Source of the DNA: an uncultured Spirochaetales bacterium | GTDB taxonomy: Bacteria > Spirochaetota > Spirochaetia > Sphaerochaetales > Sphaerochaetaceae | DNA: 64,000 bases | Assembly: GCA_944388965.1 (NCBI GenBank) | Contig: CALXKL010000003.1 | Coordinates: 62,001 to 126,000 of the forward strand | Reading direction: 5' to 3' | Shown: positions 41,070 through 49,323 of the stretch, piece by piece | Position numbering within the stretch: position 1 is the first letter of the stretch | How the letters are laid out: every line of letters starts with the position of its first letter | Program-made: the position numbers and the translations under genes | Notes under the pieces: generated by a model | Databases searched by the model: none | Told to the model about the DNA's origin: nothing | Seen by the model: the letters and a program-made list of their open reading frames with translations, nothing else

Positions 41070-41968
41070 AGGATTCATATGATGTCATAGTGATCGGAGC
41101 AGGACCTGCAGGCATGAGCGCTGCAGGATATGCTGCCAGAGCGGGACACGACGTGCTCCTTCTTGATGCCGCAGCCCCCGGCGGCCAGCTGATGTTCATC
41201 GACCAGATCGAGAACTACCCCGGATTCGAGAGCATTTCGGGCTTCGCCCTGGCCGTGAAGATGGAGAGCCAGGCTACGTCCTTCGGTGTGGAGGTCGAAT
41301 ACGGCGAGGTCACATCGATCAAGCGGTCGGATGGCGGATTCATCGTATCGACAGGTGATGGCGATGTGCTTGCCCGGGCTGTCATTCTTGCCATGGGAGC
41401 ACGCCACAGGCATCTCGACGTACCTGGAGAGGAGGAGTATTCAGGTCGAGGCGTGAGCTACTGCGCCACATGCGACGGTCCGTTCTTCAAGGGCCGCAGA
41501 GTCGTCGTGGTGGGAGGCGGAGACACTGCGCTGACCGATGCCGTGTACCTGTCCAGACTCTGCTCCAGCGTCAAGGTGGTCCACCGCAGGAACGAGTTCC
41601 GCGCCCAGAAGGCCATCCAGGACAAGATGAGGGCATGCAGTAACATTCAGACGGTCACACCGCACACCGTCAAGGAGATACTCGGAGACGGAGAGAAGGT
41701 CACCGGCGTCGTGCTTGATGACGGAAGCCTGATCGAGACGGATGGCATCTTCATCTTCACTGGGATTCTGCCCAACAGCCAGATCGTGAAGGATCTCGTC
41801 GAGCTTGACGAGGCGGGATTCGTCAGGACGGATTCCATGATGAGGACAAGCCTCGAGGGCGTGTACGCCGTGGGAGACCTGAGGACGACGCCGTTCAGAC
41901 AGGTGGTTACGGCTGCAGGCGACGGAGCAGTCGCCGCCCACATGGCGGACGAGTATCTGAATCGCTGA
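41066..41968 (+). CDS. trxB: Thioredoxin reductase
   Basis: A 300-residue low-molecular-weight thioredoxin reductase. The FAD loop is 'VIVIGAGPAGMSAAGYAARA', the redox pair is C133/C136 in 'SYCATCDGPFF', the NADPH loop is 'VVVVGGGDTALTDAVYLSRL' with 'VHRRNEFRAQ', and the second FAD motif is 'GVYAVGDLRTTPFRQVVTAAGDGAVAA'. It keeps thioredoxin reduced using NADPH. Last gene of the operon; a strong terminator follows. Confidence 0.96.
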   Translation: MKDSYDVIVIGAGPAGMSAAGYAARAGHDVLLLDAAAPGGQLMFIDQIENYPGFESISGFALAVKMESQATSFGVEVEYGEVTSIKRSDGGFIVSTGDGDVLARAVILAMGARHRHLDVPGEEEYSGRGVSYCATCDGPFFKGRRVVVVGGGDTALTDAVYLSRLCSSVKVVHRRNEFRAQKAIQDKMRACSNIQTVTPHTVKEILGDGEKVTGVVLDDGSLIETDGIFIFTGILPNSQIVKDLVELDEAGFVRTDSMMRTSLEGVYAVGDLRTTPFRQVVTAAGDGAVAAHMADEYLNR

Positions 41969-41991
41969 AACACCTGCTTGAAATACACTGG

Positions 41992-42040
41992 AACGATGGT
42001 GAAAACGCTGCCTATAAGGCCGTTTTTCCATCGTTTTTTC
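41992..42040 (+). terminator. Terminator after trxB
   Basis: AACGATGG at 41992-41999 pairs with CCATCGTT at 42028-42035; a further imperfect stem lies inside. TTTTTTC follows. Confidence 0.85.
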
Positions 42041-42069
42041 TTGACTTGTGATTTCATGTGGAGTGTAAT
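42041..42069 (+). promoter_or_regulatory. Promoter of glgA-glgC, start point at the ATG
   Basis: TTGACT at 42041 and TGTAAT at 42064 are 17 nt apart. Six nucleotides lead to ATG 42076, so transcription should begin at the start codon. Confidence 0.55.
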
Positions 42070-42075
42070 TGAGAC

Positions 42076-43512
42076 ATGAATATCCTGATGGTGTCTTCGG
42101 AGACCGTCCCTTTCTCCAAGTCCGGCGGACTTGCCGATGTGGTCGGTGCATTATCTTCACAGCTGGTGAAACTCGGCCATACGGTCAAGGTCTTCATGCC
42201 GATGTACGGCAGCATAGACCAGAAGGGATTCAGACAGGAATGTTCATACAAGGTCGACATGCTCGAAGGCAGACAGACCGTCACACTGCTTTCGAAGGTC
42301 GTCTCCGGCGTCACATATCTTGGACTTTGCCATGACCTGTTCACCTCCAGGAAGGGGATATACGGCGACACCTCGTTCGCTCCCTATCCTGACAACCTCC
42401 TGCGCTTCAGCCTCATGTGCAAGGCCGCGGTCGCATATGCCAGGAAGGACAGGAGCGACATACTGCATGCCCATGACTGGACGGCGGGTCTCGCGGTATA
42501 CCTTGCCAAGGCCGAGGGGCTGAAATGCGCTACCGTCATGACGATCCACAACCTGGCATACATGGGTGACTTCGCCAGATACGACGCCCTTCTTGCCAAG
42601 TTCACCCCTACCCTGCAGATGCTTTCGGGAGAAGGGATGAACCTGCGCTTCAACATGCTCAAGACCGGTCTGGCATATGCCGACAGGATAACCACCGTCA
42701 GTCCAACGTATGCCCGTGAGATCCAGGGTGCGGAACAGGGCTGCGGGCTGGACTGGCTGCTACGCCAGCGCAACGATGTGCTCTCCGGCGTCATAAACGG
42801 CATCGACACGAACGAATGGAACCCGGCCAGGGACAGGTTCTTCAGCCAGCACTTCAGCGCGAAGGACATCTCCGGCAAGAAGGCTCTCAAGGCAGAAGTC
42901 CAGAGGCGGTTCTCCCTGAAGGTCGATGCGGATGTTCCGCTGATCGCGATGATCAGCCGGCTTGCAGAGCAGAAAGGGTTCGGCCCGTTGCTGGAAGGCG
43001 ACTACAGCGCACTGGAGCGCATCGTCTCGGATGGACGATGCCAGTTCCTCATCATCGGGACAGGAGACAGGCGCTATGAGGACAAGCTCAAGGCCATCGC
43101 AGCAAGGCATGACAACATCTCGGTGAACATAGTCTTCTCACAGGCCCTGTCGCATCTCGTCGAAGGTGGAGCGGACTTCTTCCTCATGCCAAGCAAGTAT
43201 GAGCCGTGCGGCCTGAACCAGATGTATTCCCTGCGCTACGGCACGTTGCCGATCGCACATCGCACCGGGGGCCTGGCCGATACCATCGACGACGTCTCGA
43301 GCTTAGATGGCAAGGGGGACGGATTCCTCTTCGACAACGTCTACAGCGACGAGATCGTCCAGGCTGTGGACAGGGCCATCGCCTTCTACCAGGACAAGCC
43401 GGCGATGGAAAAGGCCGTCAGGAACGCCATGAGGAAGGACTTCTCATGGAAGAGATCCGCACAACAATATGAATCGATATACGAGAAAGCATTAGGAGGA
43501 AACCACTCATGA
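42076..43512 (+). CDS. glgA: Glycogen synthase
   Basis: A 478-residue GT5 enzyme: 'SSETVPFSKSGGLADVVGAL' at the N-terminus (ADP-glucose and KxGGL loop), 'HAHDWTAGLAVYLA', 'TIHNLAYMGDFAR', 'VINGIDTNEWNPARD', 'ISRLAEQKGFGPLL' and 'MPSKYEPCGLNQMYSLRYGTLPIAHRTGGLADTI'. It extends alpha-1,4-glucan chains from ADP-glucose. It overlaps glgC by 4 nt, so the two enzymes of the pathway are coupled. No Shine-Dalgarno is seen before the start. Confidence 0.96.
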   Translation: MNILMVSSETVPFSKSGGLADVVGALSSQLVKLGHTVKVFMPMYGSIDQKGFRQECSYKVDMLEGRQTVTLLSKVVSGVTYLGLCHDLFTSRKGIYGDTSFAPYPDNLLRFSLMCKAAVAYARKDRSDILHAHDWTAGLAVYLAKAEGLKCATVMTIHNLAYMGDFARYDALLAKFTPTLQMLSGEGMNLRFNMLKTGLAYADRITTVSPTYAREIQGAEQGCGLDWLLRQRNDVLSGVINGIDTNEWNPARDRFFSQHFSAKDISGKKALKAEVQRRFSLKVDADVPLIAMISRLAEQKGFGPLLEGDYSALERIVSDGRCQFLIIGTGDRRYEDKLKAIAARHDNISVNIVFSQALSHLVEGGADFFLMPSKYEPCGLNQMYSLRYGTLPIAHRTGGLADTIDDVSSLDGKGDGFLFDNVYSDEIVQAVDRAIAFYQDKPAMEKAVRNAMRKDFSWKRSAQQYESIYEKALGGNHS

Positions 43513-44807
43513 TTCAGAAAGGAAAGAAAGTCATTGCCATCATCCTCGGAGGAGGAAGAGGAACAAGACTCTATCCGCTTACGATGGACAGGTCCAAGCC
43601 TGCCGTACCGTTCGCAGGCAAGTACCGCCTCGTCGACATCCCCATTTCGAACTGTATCAACAGCGGCGTGAACAAGATCTACGTCCTGACGCAGTTCAAC
43701 ACGGCATCATTGCACAACCACATCGTCAACACATACCAGTTCGACCAGTTCTCCGGCGGCTTCGTCGAGATTCTTGCAGCAGAGCAGACCTATACATCCG
43801 AATCATGGTACCAGGGCACTGCCGATGCCGTAAGGAAGAACCTGAAGCACTTCTCCGACCAGCAGGCCGACTACTACATCATCCTCTCCGGAGACCAGCT
43901 GTACAGCATGGACTTCGGCCTCATGCTCGACAGGCATATCGCCGCAGGTGCCGACCTGACGATCGCCGCAAAGCCGATAAGCCGCCAGCAGGCTACCGGT
44001 CTGGGAATCATCGGAGCGGACGAGAACGGTATGATAAAGAGCTTCTATGAAAAGCCGGCTCCCGACATGGACATCAGCGACTACCGCATTCCCGCCAAGC
44101 TGATGAAGGACCAGCTGGACAAGGATGTCGATGCCAACAACGAGTACCTCGCCTCGATGGGCATCTACATCTTCAACACGAAGGTCATGGAGGAGGTCCT
44201 GAACAACGACGAGACCGACTTCGGCAAGGAGATCATCCCCGAAATCATAAAGACCCGCCCGGTTGCCACCTATCTCTTCGACGACTTCTGGGAGGACATC
44301 GGAACGATCAAGGCGTTCTACGAGACGAACCTCAACCTCGCATCCATCAACCCGAGCTTCAACTTCTACAACGAGGAGATGCCGATCTACACGCACAGAA
44401 GGCACCTGCCCGCGACGAAGATGAACTTCTGCAACATCTCCTACTCGCTTGCCAGCGAGGGCTCGATCATCACGAATGCATACATCGTGAACTCGATCAT
44501 CGGCGTCAGGACGATCATCGAATCCGGAGCATCCCTCGATGGCGTGTACTACATGGGTGCCAGCCACTACGAGACCGAGGAGGAGAAGGCAGAGAACGCC
44601 AGGAAGGGAATCCCGAACATCGGCATCGGCAAAGGCACGATCATACGCAAGGCCATCATCGACCAGAATGTCAGGATCGGTGACGGCTGCCGTATCGGAA
44701 TCGACGACATTCCGCGTCCTGAAGGCGACTACGAGATGTACAGCGTCCATGACGGCATCATAGTCATCAACAAGAACGCCATCATCAAGAACGGAACGGT
44801 GCTCTGA
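43509..44807 (+). CDS. glgC: Glucose-1-phosphate adenylyltransferase
   Basis: A 432-residue ADP-glucose pyrophosphorylase. The nucleotidyltransferase loop is 'IILGGGRGTRLYPLTMDRSKPAVPFAGKYRLVDIPISNC', followed by 'WYQGTADAVRKNL', 'LSGDQLYSMDF', 'FYEKP' and 'FWEDIGTIKAFYETNLNL'. The C-terminal part is a left-handed beta helix. It makes ADP-glucose from glucose-1-phosphate and ATP for GlgA. Preceded by AGGAGG within the end of glgA. Confidence 0.96.
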   Translation: MIQKGKKVIAIILGGGRGTRLYPLTMDRSKPAVPFAGKYRLVDIPISNCINSGVNKIYVLTQFNTASLHNHIVNTYQFDQFSGGFVEILAAEQTYTSESWYQGTADAVRKNLKHFSDQQADYYIILSGDQLYSMDFGLMLDRHIAAGADLTIAAKPISRQQATGLGIIGADENGMIKSFYEKPAPDMDISDYRIPAKLMKDQLDKDVDANNEYLASMGIYIFNTKVMEEVLNNDETDFGKEIIPEIIKTRPVATYLFDDFWEDIGTIKAFYETNLNLASINPSFNFYNEEMPIYTHRRHLPATKMNFCNISYSLASEGSIITNAYIVNSIIGVRTIIESGASLDGVYYMGASHYETEEEKAENARKGIPNIGIGKGTIIRKAIIDQNVRIGDGCRIGIDDIPRPEGDYEMYSVHDGIIVINKNAIIKNGTVL

Positions 44808-44836
44808 TCCGCTCTTCACACGTCAACCGACACCGG

Positions 44837-44870
44837 ACGGCCAGGCTACAAACCTGGCCGTTCTTCATCC
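44837..44870 (+). terminator. Terminator after glgC
   Basis: ACGGCCAGG at 44837-44845 pairs with CCTGGCCGT at 44853-44861 across a 7-nt loop, then TCTTCATCC. Confidence 0.75.
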
Positions 44871-44885
44871 TGTCCTTCTTGGCAT

Positions 44886-44915
44886 GAAAAAGGCAGGAGG
44901 CATGCACCTCCTGCC
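44886..44915 (-). terminator. Terminator after ilvE
   Basis: GGCAGGAGG at 44892-44900 pairs with CCTCCTGCC at 44907-44915; on the minus strand TTTTTCATG follows. Together with 44837-44870 it separates the convergent units. Confidence 0.8.
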
Positions 44916-44938
44916 GGGATATCAATGGATGACAGGCA

Positions 44939-45967
44939 TCAGCAGATGCGATGGATCCACCCCTCAGGAGCCTCGATCTCGCCCATCTGGATTCCCGTGA
45001 TCGTCTCACGCAATCTGGTAAGCACAGGACCCATCTCCTGCATTCCGCTTGGAACGTCCACATCGCCATCCTTCGTATGGATCTGCCCCACAGGGCTGAT
45101 GACGGCCGCCGTTCCGCAAAGACCCACCTCTGCAAAGGAGGAAACCTCGTCGAACCTGACAGGTCTCTCCTCGACCTCGAGGCCGAGGTAGTCCCTTGCA
45201 ACGACCATCAGCGACCTTCTGGTGATGGAAGGCAGAATCGACGGCGACTTGGGGGTGATGACCTTCCTTCCATCCCTGGTTATGAAGATGAAGTTGGCTC
45301 CTCCTGTCTCCTCCACGTATGTCCTGGTCGCGGCATCAAGATACATGTTCTCGCTGAAGCCGGCCTTGTGGGCCGCCTCGCCTGCATACAGGCTCATTGC
45401 ATAGTTCAGTCCGGCCTTGATGTCTCCCGTCCCATGGGGAGCGGCCCTGTCGTAGTCGGAAAGCATGATTCTGATGGGCTTCACTCCACCCTTGAAATAT
45501 GGGCCGACAGGGGTGCAGAACATCCTGAACTCGTAGCTGGGCGACGGCGCTACGCCGATCACCGGTCCACAGCCGTAGATGAACGGTCTGATATACAACG
45601 TGGCTCCGCTTCCATATGGAGGTACATAGCCGAGATTCGCCTTGACGAGCTGGTCGAGGGCGTCTATGAAATCACCGGTGGAGATCTTCGGCATGACCAG
45701 GCGGTCGCAGGTCCTCTGGAGACGCTCGGCATTGAGATCGGGACGGAATGCCACAATCTCGCCCTTCTTCGTCTCATAGACCTTCAGGCCCTCGAATCCA
45801 GTCTGTGCATACTGCAGGGCACCTGCGCACTCGCTGATGGTGACCTCCGCCTTGTCGGTCAGTCCTCCCTCCTGCCAGCTGCCGTCCTTCCAGATGCGGC
45901 TGTAGCGCCAGTCCGTCTTCATATAGCCGAATCCGAGCTTCGACCAGTCTATGTCCTTCTTCTGCAT
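44939..45967 (-). CDS. ilvE: Branched-chain amino acid aminotransferase
   Basis: A 342-residue fold IV PLP aminotransferase. Marks are 'LQYAQTGFEGLKVYETKKGEIVAFRPDLNAERLQRT', 'YIRPFIYGCGPVIGVAPSP', 'GTGDIKAGLNYAMSLYAGE' with the PLP Lys, 'VEETGGANFIFITRDG' and 'TPKSPSILPSITRRSL'. It interconverts branched-chain amino acids and their 2-oxo acids. ATG 45967 is chosen over 45988 because GGAGGAG lies 8-9 nt upstream. Confidence 0.95.
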   Translation of the reverse strand: MQKKDIDWSKLGFGYMKTDWRYSRIWKDGSWQEGGLTDKAEVTISECAGALQYAQTGFEGLKVYETKKGEIVAFRPDLNAERLQRTCDRLVMPKISTGDFIDALDQLVKANLGYVPPYGSGATLYIRPFIYGCGPVIGVAPSPSYEFRMFCTPVGPYFKGGVKPIRIMLSDYDRAAPHGTGDIKAGLNYAMSLYAGEAAHKAGFSENMYLDAATRTYVEETGGANFIFITRDGRKVITPKSPSILPSITRRSLMVVARDYLGLEVEERPVRFDEVSSFAEVGLCGTAAVISPVGQIHTKDGDVDVPSGMQEMGPVLTRLRETITGIQMGEIEAPEGWIHRIC

Positions 45968-46046
45968 GGCTTGCTCCTCCTTCTGCAATTCCTATGCTGG
46001 AAAACTTATTTCTTTTGACGATTGGATGTAAAGAGGAAAGTCCCGT

Positions 46047-46436
46047 CTATGAGCGAAGAAATTCGACGATTCTGCAGTCGCTGTCCACGAGATCGAGTCC
46101 TGCGATCTCGTCAAGAGTCTTGTACGAGACACCGGAATGCACGCTCAGGACGAAATCCTCCTCCAACAGTCTCACCTCATGCGCCATCAGATGATACAGC
46201 ACGCCCCTGTTGACAAAATCGATCTGGACAAGAAGCCGCCCCACTTCGACATGCACGCCAAGCTCCTCCATGAACTCCCGTTCCAGGGTATCGGCGACAC
46301 TCTCGCCATAGCGGTTCTTGCCGCCGATGAACTCCCATCTCGAGTCGTTGTCGCTTCCCGGAGTATGACGCAGCCCGACCAGATAGCGTCCTTCCTTCAT
46401 CACGATTCCGCATGTCGTGATCCTTTCGTCCATCAA
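46047..46436 (-). CDS. NUDIX hydrolase, MutT-like
   Basis: A 129-residue protein with a full Nudix box from 'GGKNRYGES' to 'LEREFMEELGV' (G-x5-E-x7-REUxEExGU). It begins 'ITTCGIVMKEGRYLVGLR', which resembles MutT/8-oxo-dGTPase-type enzymes, with Trp in 'SRWEFIGGK' as in MutT. The substrate cannot be fixed from the motif. It is the third gene of the nnr-46443-NUDIX run. Confidence 0.9.
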   Translation of the reverse strand: MMDERITTCGIVMKEGRYLVGLRHTPGSDNDSRWEFIGGKNRYGESVADTLEREFMEELGVHVEVGRLLVQIDFVNRGVLYHLMAHEVRLLEEDFVLSVHSGVSYKTLDEIAGLDLVDSDCRIVEFLRS

Positions 46437-46442
46437 GGCCTC

Positions 46443-46823
46443 CTAAAGCAGCACGAGCGACGGACAGATGAAATGCACGAAGGTGAACCCCACGAGCATG
46501 ATGGCGCATGTCCTGTCGCTCAGACGGAGATATGTCTTCCTGTCCTCATCCGCGAATCTTGCGTAGTACGCGCCCAGGACAAGGCACAGCAACGCAGGAA
46601 GCAGGTCTCCGAGCACCATCGGCCCCGGATCCATCGGCAACAGCAGATTCAGCAGGCACAGGGCCGGGCCGCACAGTGCGAAGAACAGTCTGAAGCGTCT
46701 GGAGACGATCAGATTGTGCTTCACCCGGAGCATGAAACCAAGCACCGAACGGTATTCGTCGAGAAACAGCACCAGGGATGTGAATATGAAATAGGCGATC
46801 GTGACGAGCCAGACCTGGATCAC
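46443..46823 (-). CDS. Four-helix membrane protein
   Basis: A 126-residue hydrophobic protein with about four transmembrane helices (residues ~3-22, 46-63, 68-86 and 105-124) and a basic cytoplasmic loop 'MLRVKHNLIVSRRFRL'. I do not recognise a family; the layout is like small lysoplasmalogenase or YhhN-related proteins but no motif supports this. It overlaps the nnr stop by 4 nt and is 6 nt before the NUDIX gene. Confidence 0.6.
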   Translation of the reverse strand: MIQVWLVTIAYFIFTSLVLFLDEYRSVLGFMLRVKHNLIVSRRFRLFFALCGPALCLLNLLLPMDPGPMVLGDLLPALLCLVLGAYYARFADEDRKTYLRLSDRTCAIMLVGFTFVHFICPSLVLL

Positions 46824-48229
46824 CGCAGCACCCCCACCTCGTCGACCAGCTCGTCGGCGCTGTAGTATCCGGCCTTGCCGTGCAGCGACCGTCCGGCAGC
46901 CTGATGCAACAGCACGGCATCAAGCACATCACCCCTGCCGGAGGCAAGAATCGCCGCCATGATTCCAGCAAGTACATCTCCGCTTCCAGCCACCCCTAGG
47001 GACGGATCGAGTCCGTCGACCACACTCACCTCTTCACCGTCGCATACATACACGCACTCGGCCTTCAGCACAATCGTCGAAGCCGATCTGGCGGCTATCT
47101 CGCACAGCTCGGCGTAGAACGCATCGGGCGGGAGCGGTCTATGCAGCCCTCCCAAGGCCCTGTATTCGCCCACATGCGGCGTCAGCACCAGTCTTGATGC
47201 GTTGCACTTTCCCGGATACAGCCTTATGGCATCGGCATCGAGGACCAGAGACCTCAAAGAGGCGGAGCACACCTGCTCCACCATGTCCTTCGCGTCATCA
47301 CCCTGTCCAAGTCCAGGCCCTGCCAGAACGCAGTCGAACGTCGAGGCAAGGGAGCCGAAATCGGAGAACGGACGGACCATCACGCCTGCCCCACAGTCAA
47401 GTGCCGCCATCTCCACAAGAGACGGCTCCGTGAAAAGCGTCACCATTCCGGCACCGGCCTTGAAGGCGGCCTTCGATGCAAGTCGCATCGCTCCCATGTA
47501 CTGCCGGCTTCCGCCTATGACGGCGACTCTTCCACGCGTGGTCTTGTAGTCGTCGCACTCAAGCTCAAGACGGTGATAGTCGTCATCTCCCGCCAGATGG
47601 ACTTTCGATGCCGGAAGCGCATCCGGGGGATATGAAAGGCGCACGGGTTCGATATCTCCGGCAAAGCGCCTGCAGCCAAGGGCATGCAGACTGGACTTGT
47701 CGGCACCGAAGGTGATTGTGAGATCGGCCTCGACAGGCCGGTCGCAGCATGCGTCGTCACAGATTCCGCTGGGGACGTCAAGAGAGACCACAAGAGGACA
47801 GGCGGCGCCGTTGATGCCGTCGATCAATGCCCTCTCCTTCTGTCTTACGGGGCCCCGCAGGCCGGCACCGAGCAGGCCGTCGACGATGCAGTCGCATCCT
47901 TGGAAGTCGTCGGTCGTTCTGATTCCAAGTCTCTGGCACACGGAACGCTGAAGCGCCCTGTCGGCGCTCTCGGATCCCTCGTTCAGCATGATCCGGATGT
48001 TCCCATAGCCGTGTGTGTACATGATCCTTGCGATGGCCAGAGCATCTCCACCGTTGTTTCCGCAGCCGGCGACGAAGAGGATGGAGGCATCCGGGTCGAG
48101 CCGGTCCATGAGAATCGAGGCGGCACGACAGGCGGCCTCCTCCATCAGCGACAGAGATGGTATTCCATACTCCTCGATGGCCTTCATGTCCGCATTGCGG
48201 CACTGCGCCGCGGTGAGCAGATGCATCAT
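46820..48229 (-). CDS. nnr: Bifunctional NAD(P)H-hydrate epimerase/dehydratase
   Basis: A 469-residue metabolite-repair enzyme. The N-terminal NnrE half shows 'GIPSLSLMEEAACRAA', 'VAGCGNNGGDALAIARIM' and 'VVSLDVPSGICDDAC'. The C-terminal NnrD half shows 'KTTRGRVAVIGGSRQYMGAMRLASKAAFKAGAGMVTLF', 'VLAGPGLGQGDD', 'LTPHVGEYRAL' and 'GVAGSGDVLAGIMAAILASG'. It repairs hydrated NADH/NADPH. ATG 48229 (a second ATG follows directly) opens a minus-strand operon divergent from opp. Confidence 0.93.
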   Translation of the reverse strand: MMHLLTAAQCRNADMKAIEEYGIPSLSLMEEAACRAASILMDRLDPDASILFVAGCGNNGGDALAIARIMYTHGYGNIRIMLNEGSESADRALQRSVCQRLGIRTTDDFQGCDCIVDGLLGAGLRGPVRQKERALIDGINGAACPLVVSLDVPSGICDDACCDRPVEADLTITFGADKSSLHALGCRRFAGDIEPVRLSYPPDALPASKVHLAGDDDYHRLELECDDYKTTRGRVAVIGGSRQYMGAMRLASKAAFKAGAGMVTLFTEPSLVEMAALDCGAGVMVRPFSDFGSLASTFDCVLAGPGLGQGDDAKDMVEQVCSASLRSLVLDADAIRLYPGKCNASRLVLTPHVGEYRALGGLHRPLPPDAFYAELCEIAARSASTIVLKAECVYVCDGEEVSVVDGLDPSLGVAGSGDVLAGIMAAILASGRGDVLDAVLLHQAAGRSLHGKAGYYSADELVDEVGVLR

Positions 48230-48378
48230 GACCTGAACTTAGCCCAAAGCGCCGGATGTGTCCATAAGCGGATCGCAGTGGGCGGCAATTGTTTTAGATA
48301 ATAATACAACAAGTTTGCAAAGTATTGCATAAGAAGAGAAAATCATCTAAAAAAGGTAATATTGCGAGGAAGGCGCTA

Positions 48379-49311
48379 ATGACAAAATACATCATCAAAA
48401 GACTGATAGGAATGATACCTACTCTCTTCATCATTGTCACACTGAGCTTCTTCATCGTCCGCATCGCACCCGGCGGTCCGTTCGATGGGGAGAGGGCCCT
48501 GCCTGAAGCTGTAAAGAGGAACATCGAGGCCAAGTACCATATGGACGAGACTCTTCTCATGCAGTATGGACGCTATATGTTCGACGTCGTCAGAGGCGAT
48601 CTCGGCCCGAGCTACAAGTACAAGGACTATGATGTGAATACCCTCATCGGCGTATCGTTGCCGAATTCGATCGTACTTGGATCGTTCGCCATGGTCGTGG
48701 CTCTGATATTCGGCATATCGCTTGGCACGCTGGCTGCGGTGAAGCAGAACACGATACTGGACTATTTCCCGATGATACTGGCCTCGTTCGGCCTGTCGAT
48801 TCCGCTGTTCGTGTTCGCGCCGCTGCTTCAGCAGATATTCTGCATGTGGCTCGGCTGGTTCCCCACGACCGGATGGTTCATGAACAACAACGCCCCGCTG
48901 CGTACTGCGGTTCTGCCGACCATCGCGCTGAGTTTCGCCTATTATGCCGACATAGCCCGTCTGACGAGGTCCAGCATGGTCGAGACGCTTAGAAGCGACT
49001 ATATCCGCACCGCAAGGGCCAAGGGCATGAAGAACAGCACGATCGTCTTCAAGCATGCCATGAAGGGCGCCATGCTGCCTGTCGTGTCCTATCTCGGGCC
49101 CGCGTTTGCAGGCATACTCACCGGAAGCATCGTCGTCGAGCAGGTCTTCCTCGTCCCCGGACTGGGAAAGTTCTTCGTGCAGTCTTCGTTCAACCGCGAC
49201 TACACGCTCATCGTCGGCGTCGTCATAGTATATTCGGCGATCCTGATCATCATGAACTTCATCGTGGATATCGTCTATGCGTTCCTCGATCCGAGAATCA
49301 GCTACAAATAA
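48379..49311 (+). CDS. oppB: Oligopeptide ABC transporter permease OppB
   Basis: A 310-residue permease with six helices. It starts 'MTKYIIKRLIGMIPTLFIIV', the typical first OppB helix, and has 'IAPGGPFDGERALPEAVK', 'GDLGPSYKYKDYDVNTLI' and the coupling motif 'YIRTARAKGMKNSTIVFKHA'. ATG 48379 is chosen because GAGGAAGG lies ~6 nt upstream. It is the first gene of oppBCDF; the A+T-rich 150 bp before it separate it from the divergent nnr operon. Confidence 0.94.
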   Translation: MTKYIIKRLIGMIPTLFIIVTLSFFIVRIAPGGPFDGERALPEAVKRNIEAKYHMDETLLMQYGRYMFDVVRGDLGPSYKYKDYDVNTLIGVSLPNSIVLGSFAMVVALIFGISLGTLAAVKQNTILDYFPMILASFGLSIPLFVFAPLLQQIFCMWLGWFPTTGWFMNNNAPLRTAVLPTIALSFAYYADIARLTRSSMVETLRSDYIRTARAKGMKNSTIVFKHAMKGAMLPVVSYLGPAFAGILTGSIVVEQVFLVPGLGKFFVQSSFNRDYTLIVGVVIVYSAILIIMNFIVDIVYAFLDPRISYK

Positions 49312-49323
49312 GGAGAGACTGCG

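Noticed and set aside
46028-46045. GAGGAAAGTCC string like the RNase P RNA core
   Set aside because: The sequence that follows is the NUDIX coding region on the other strand, and none of the other RNase P helices is present.
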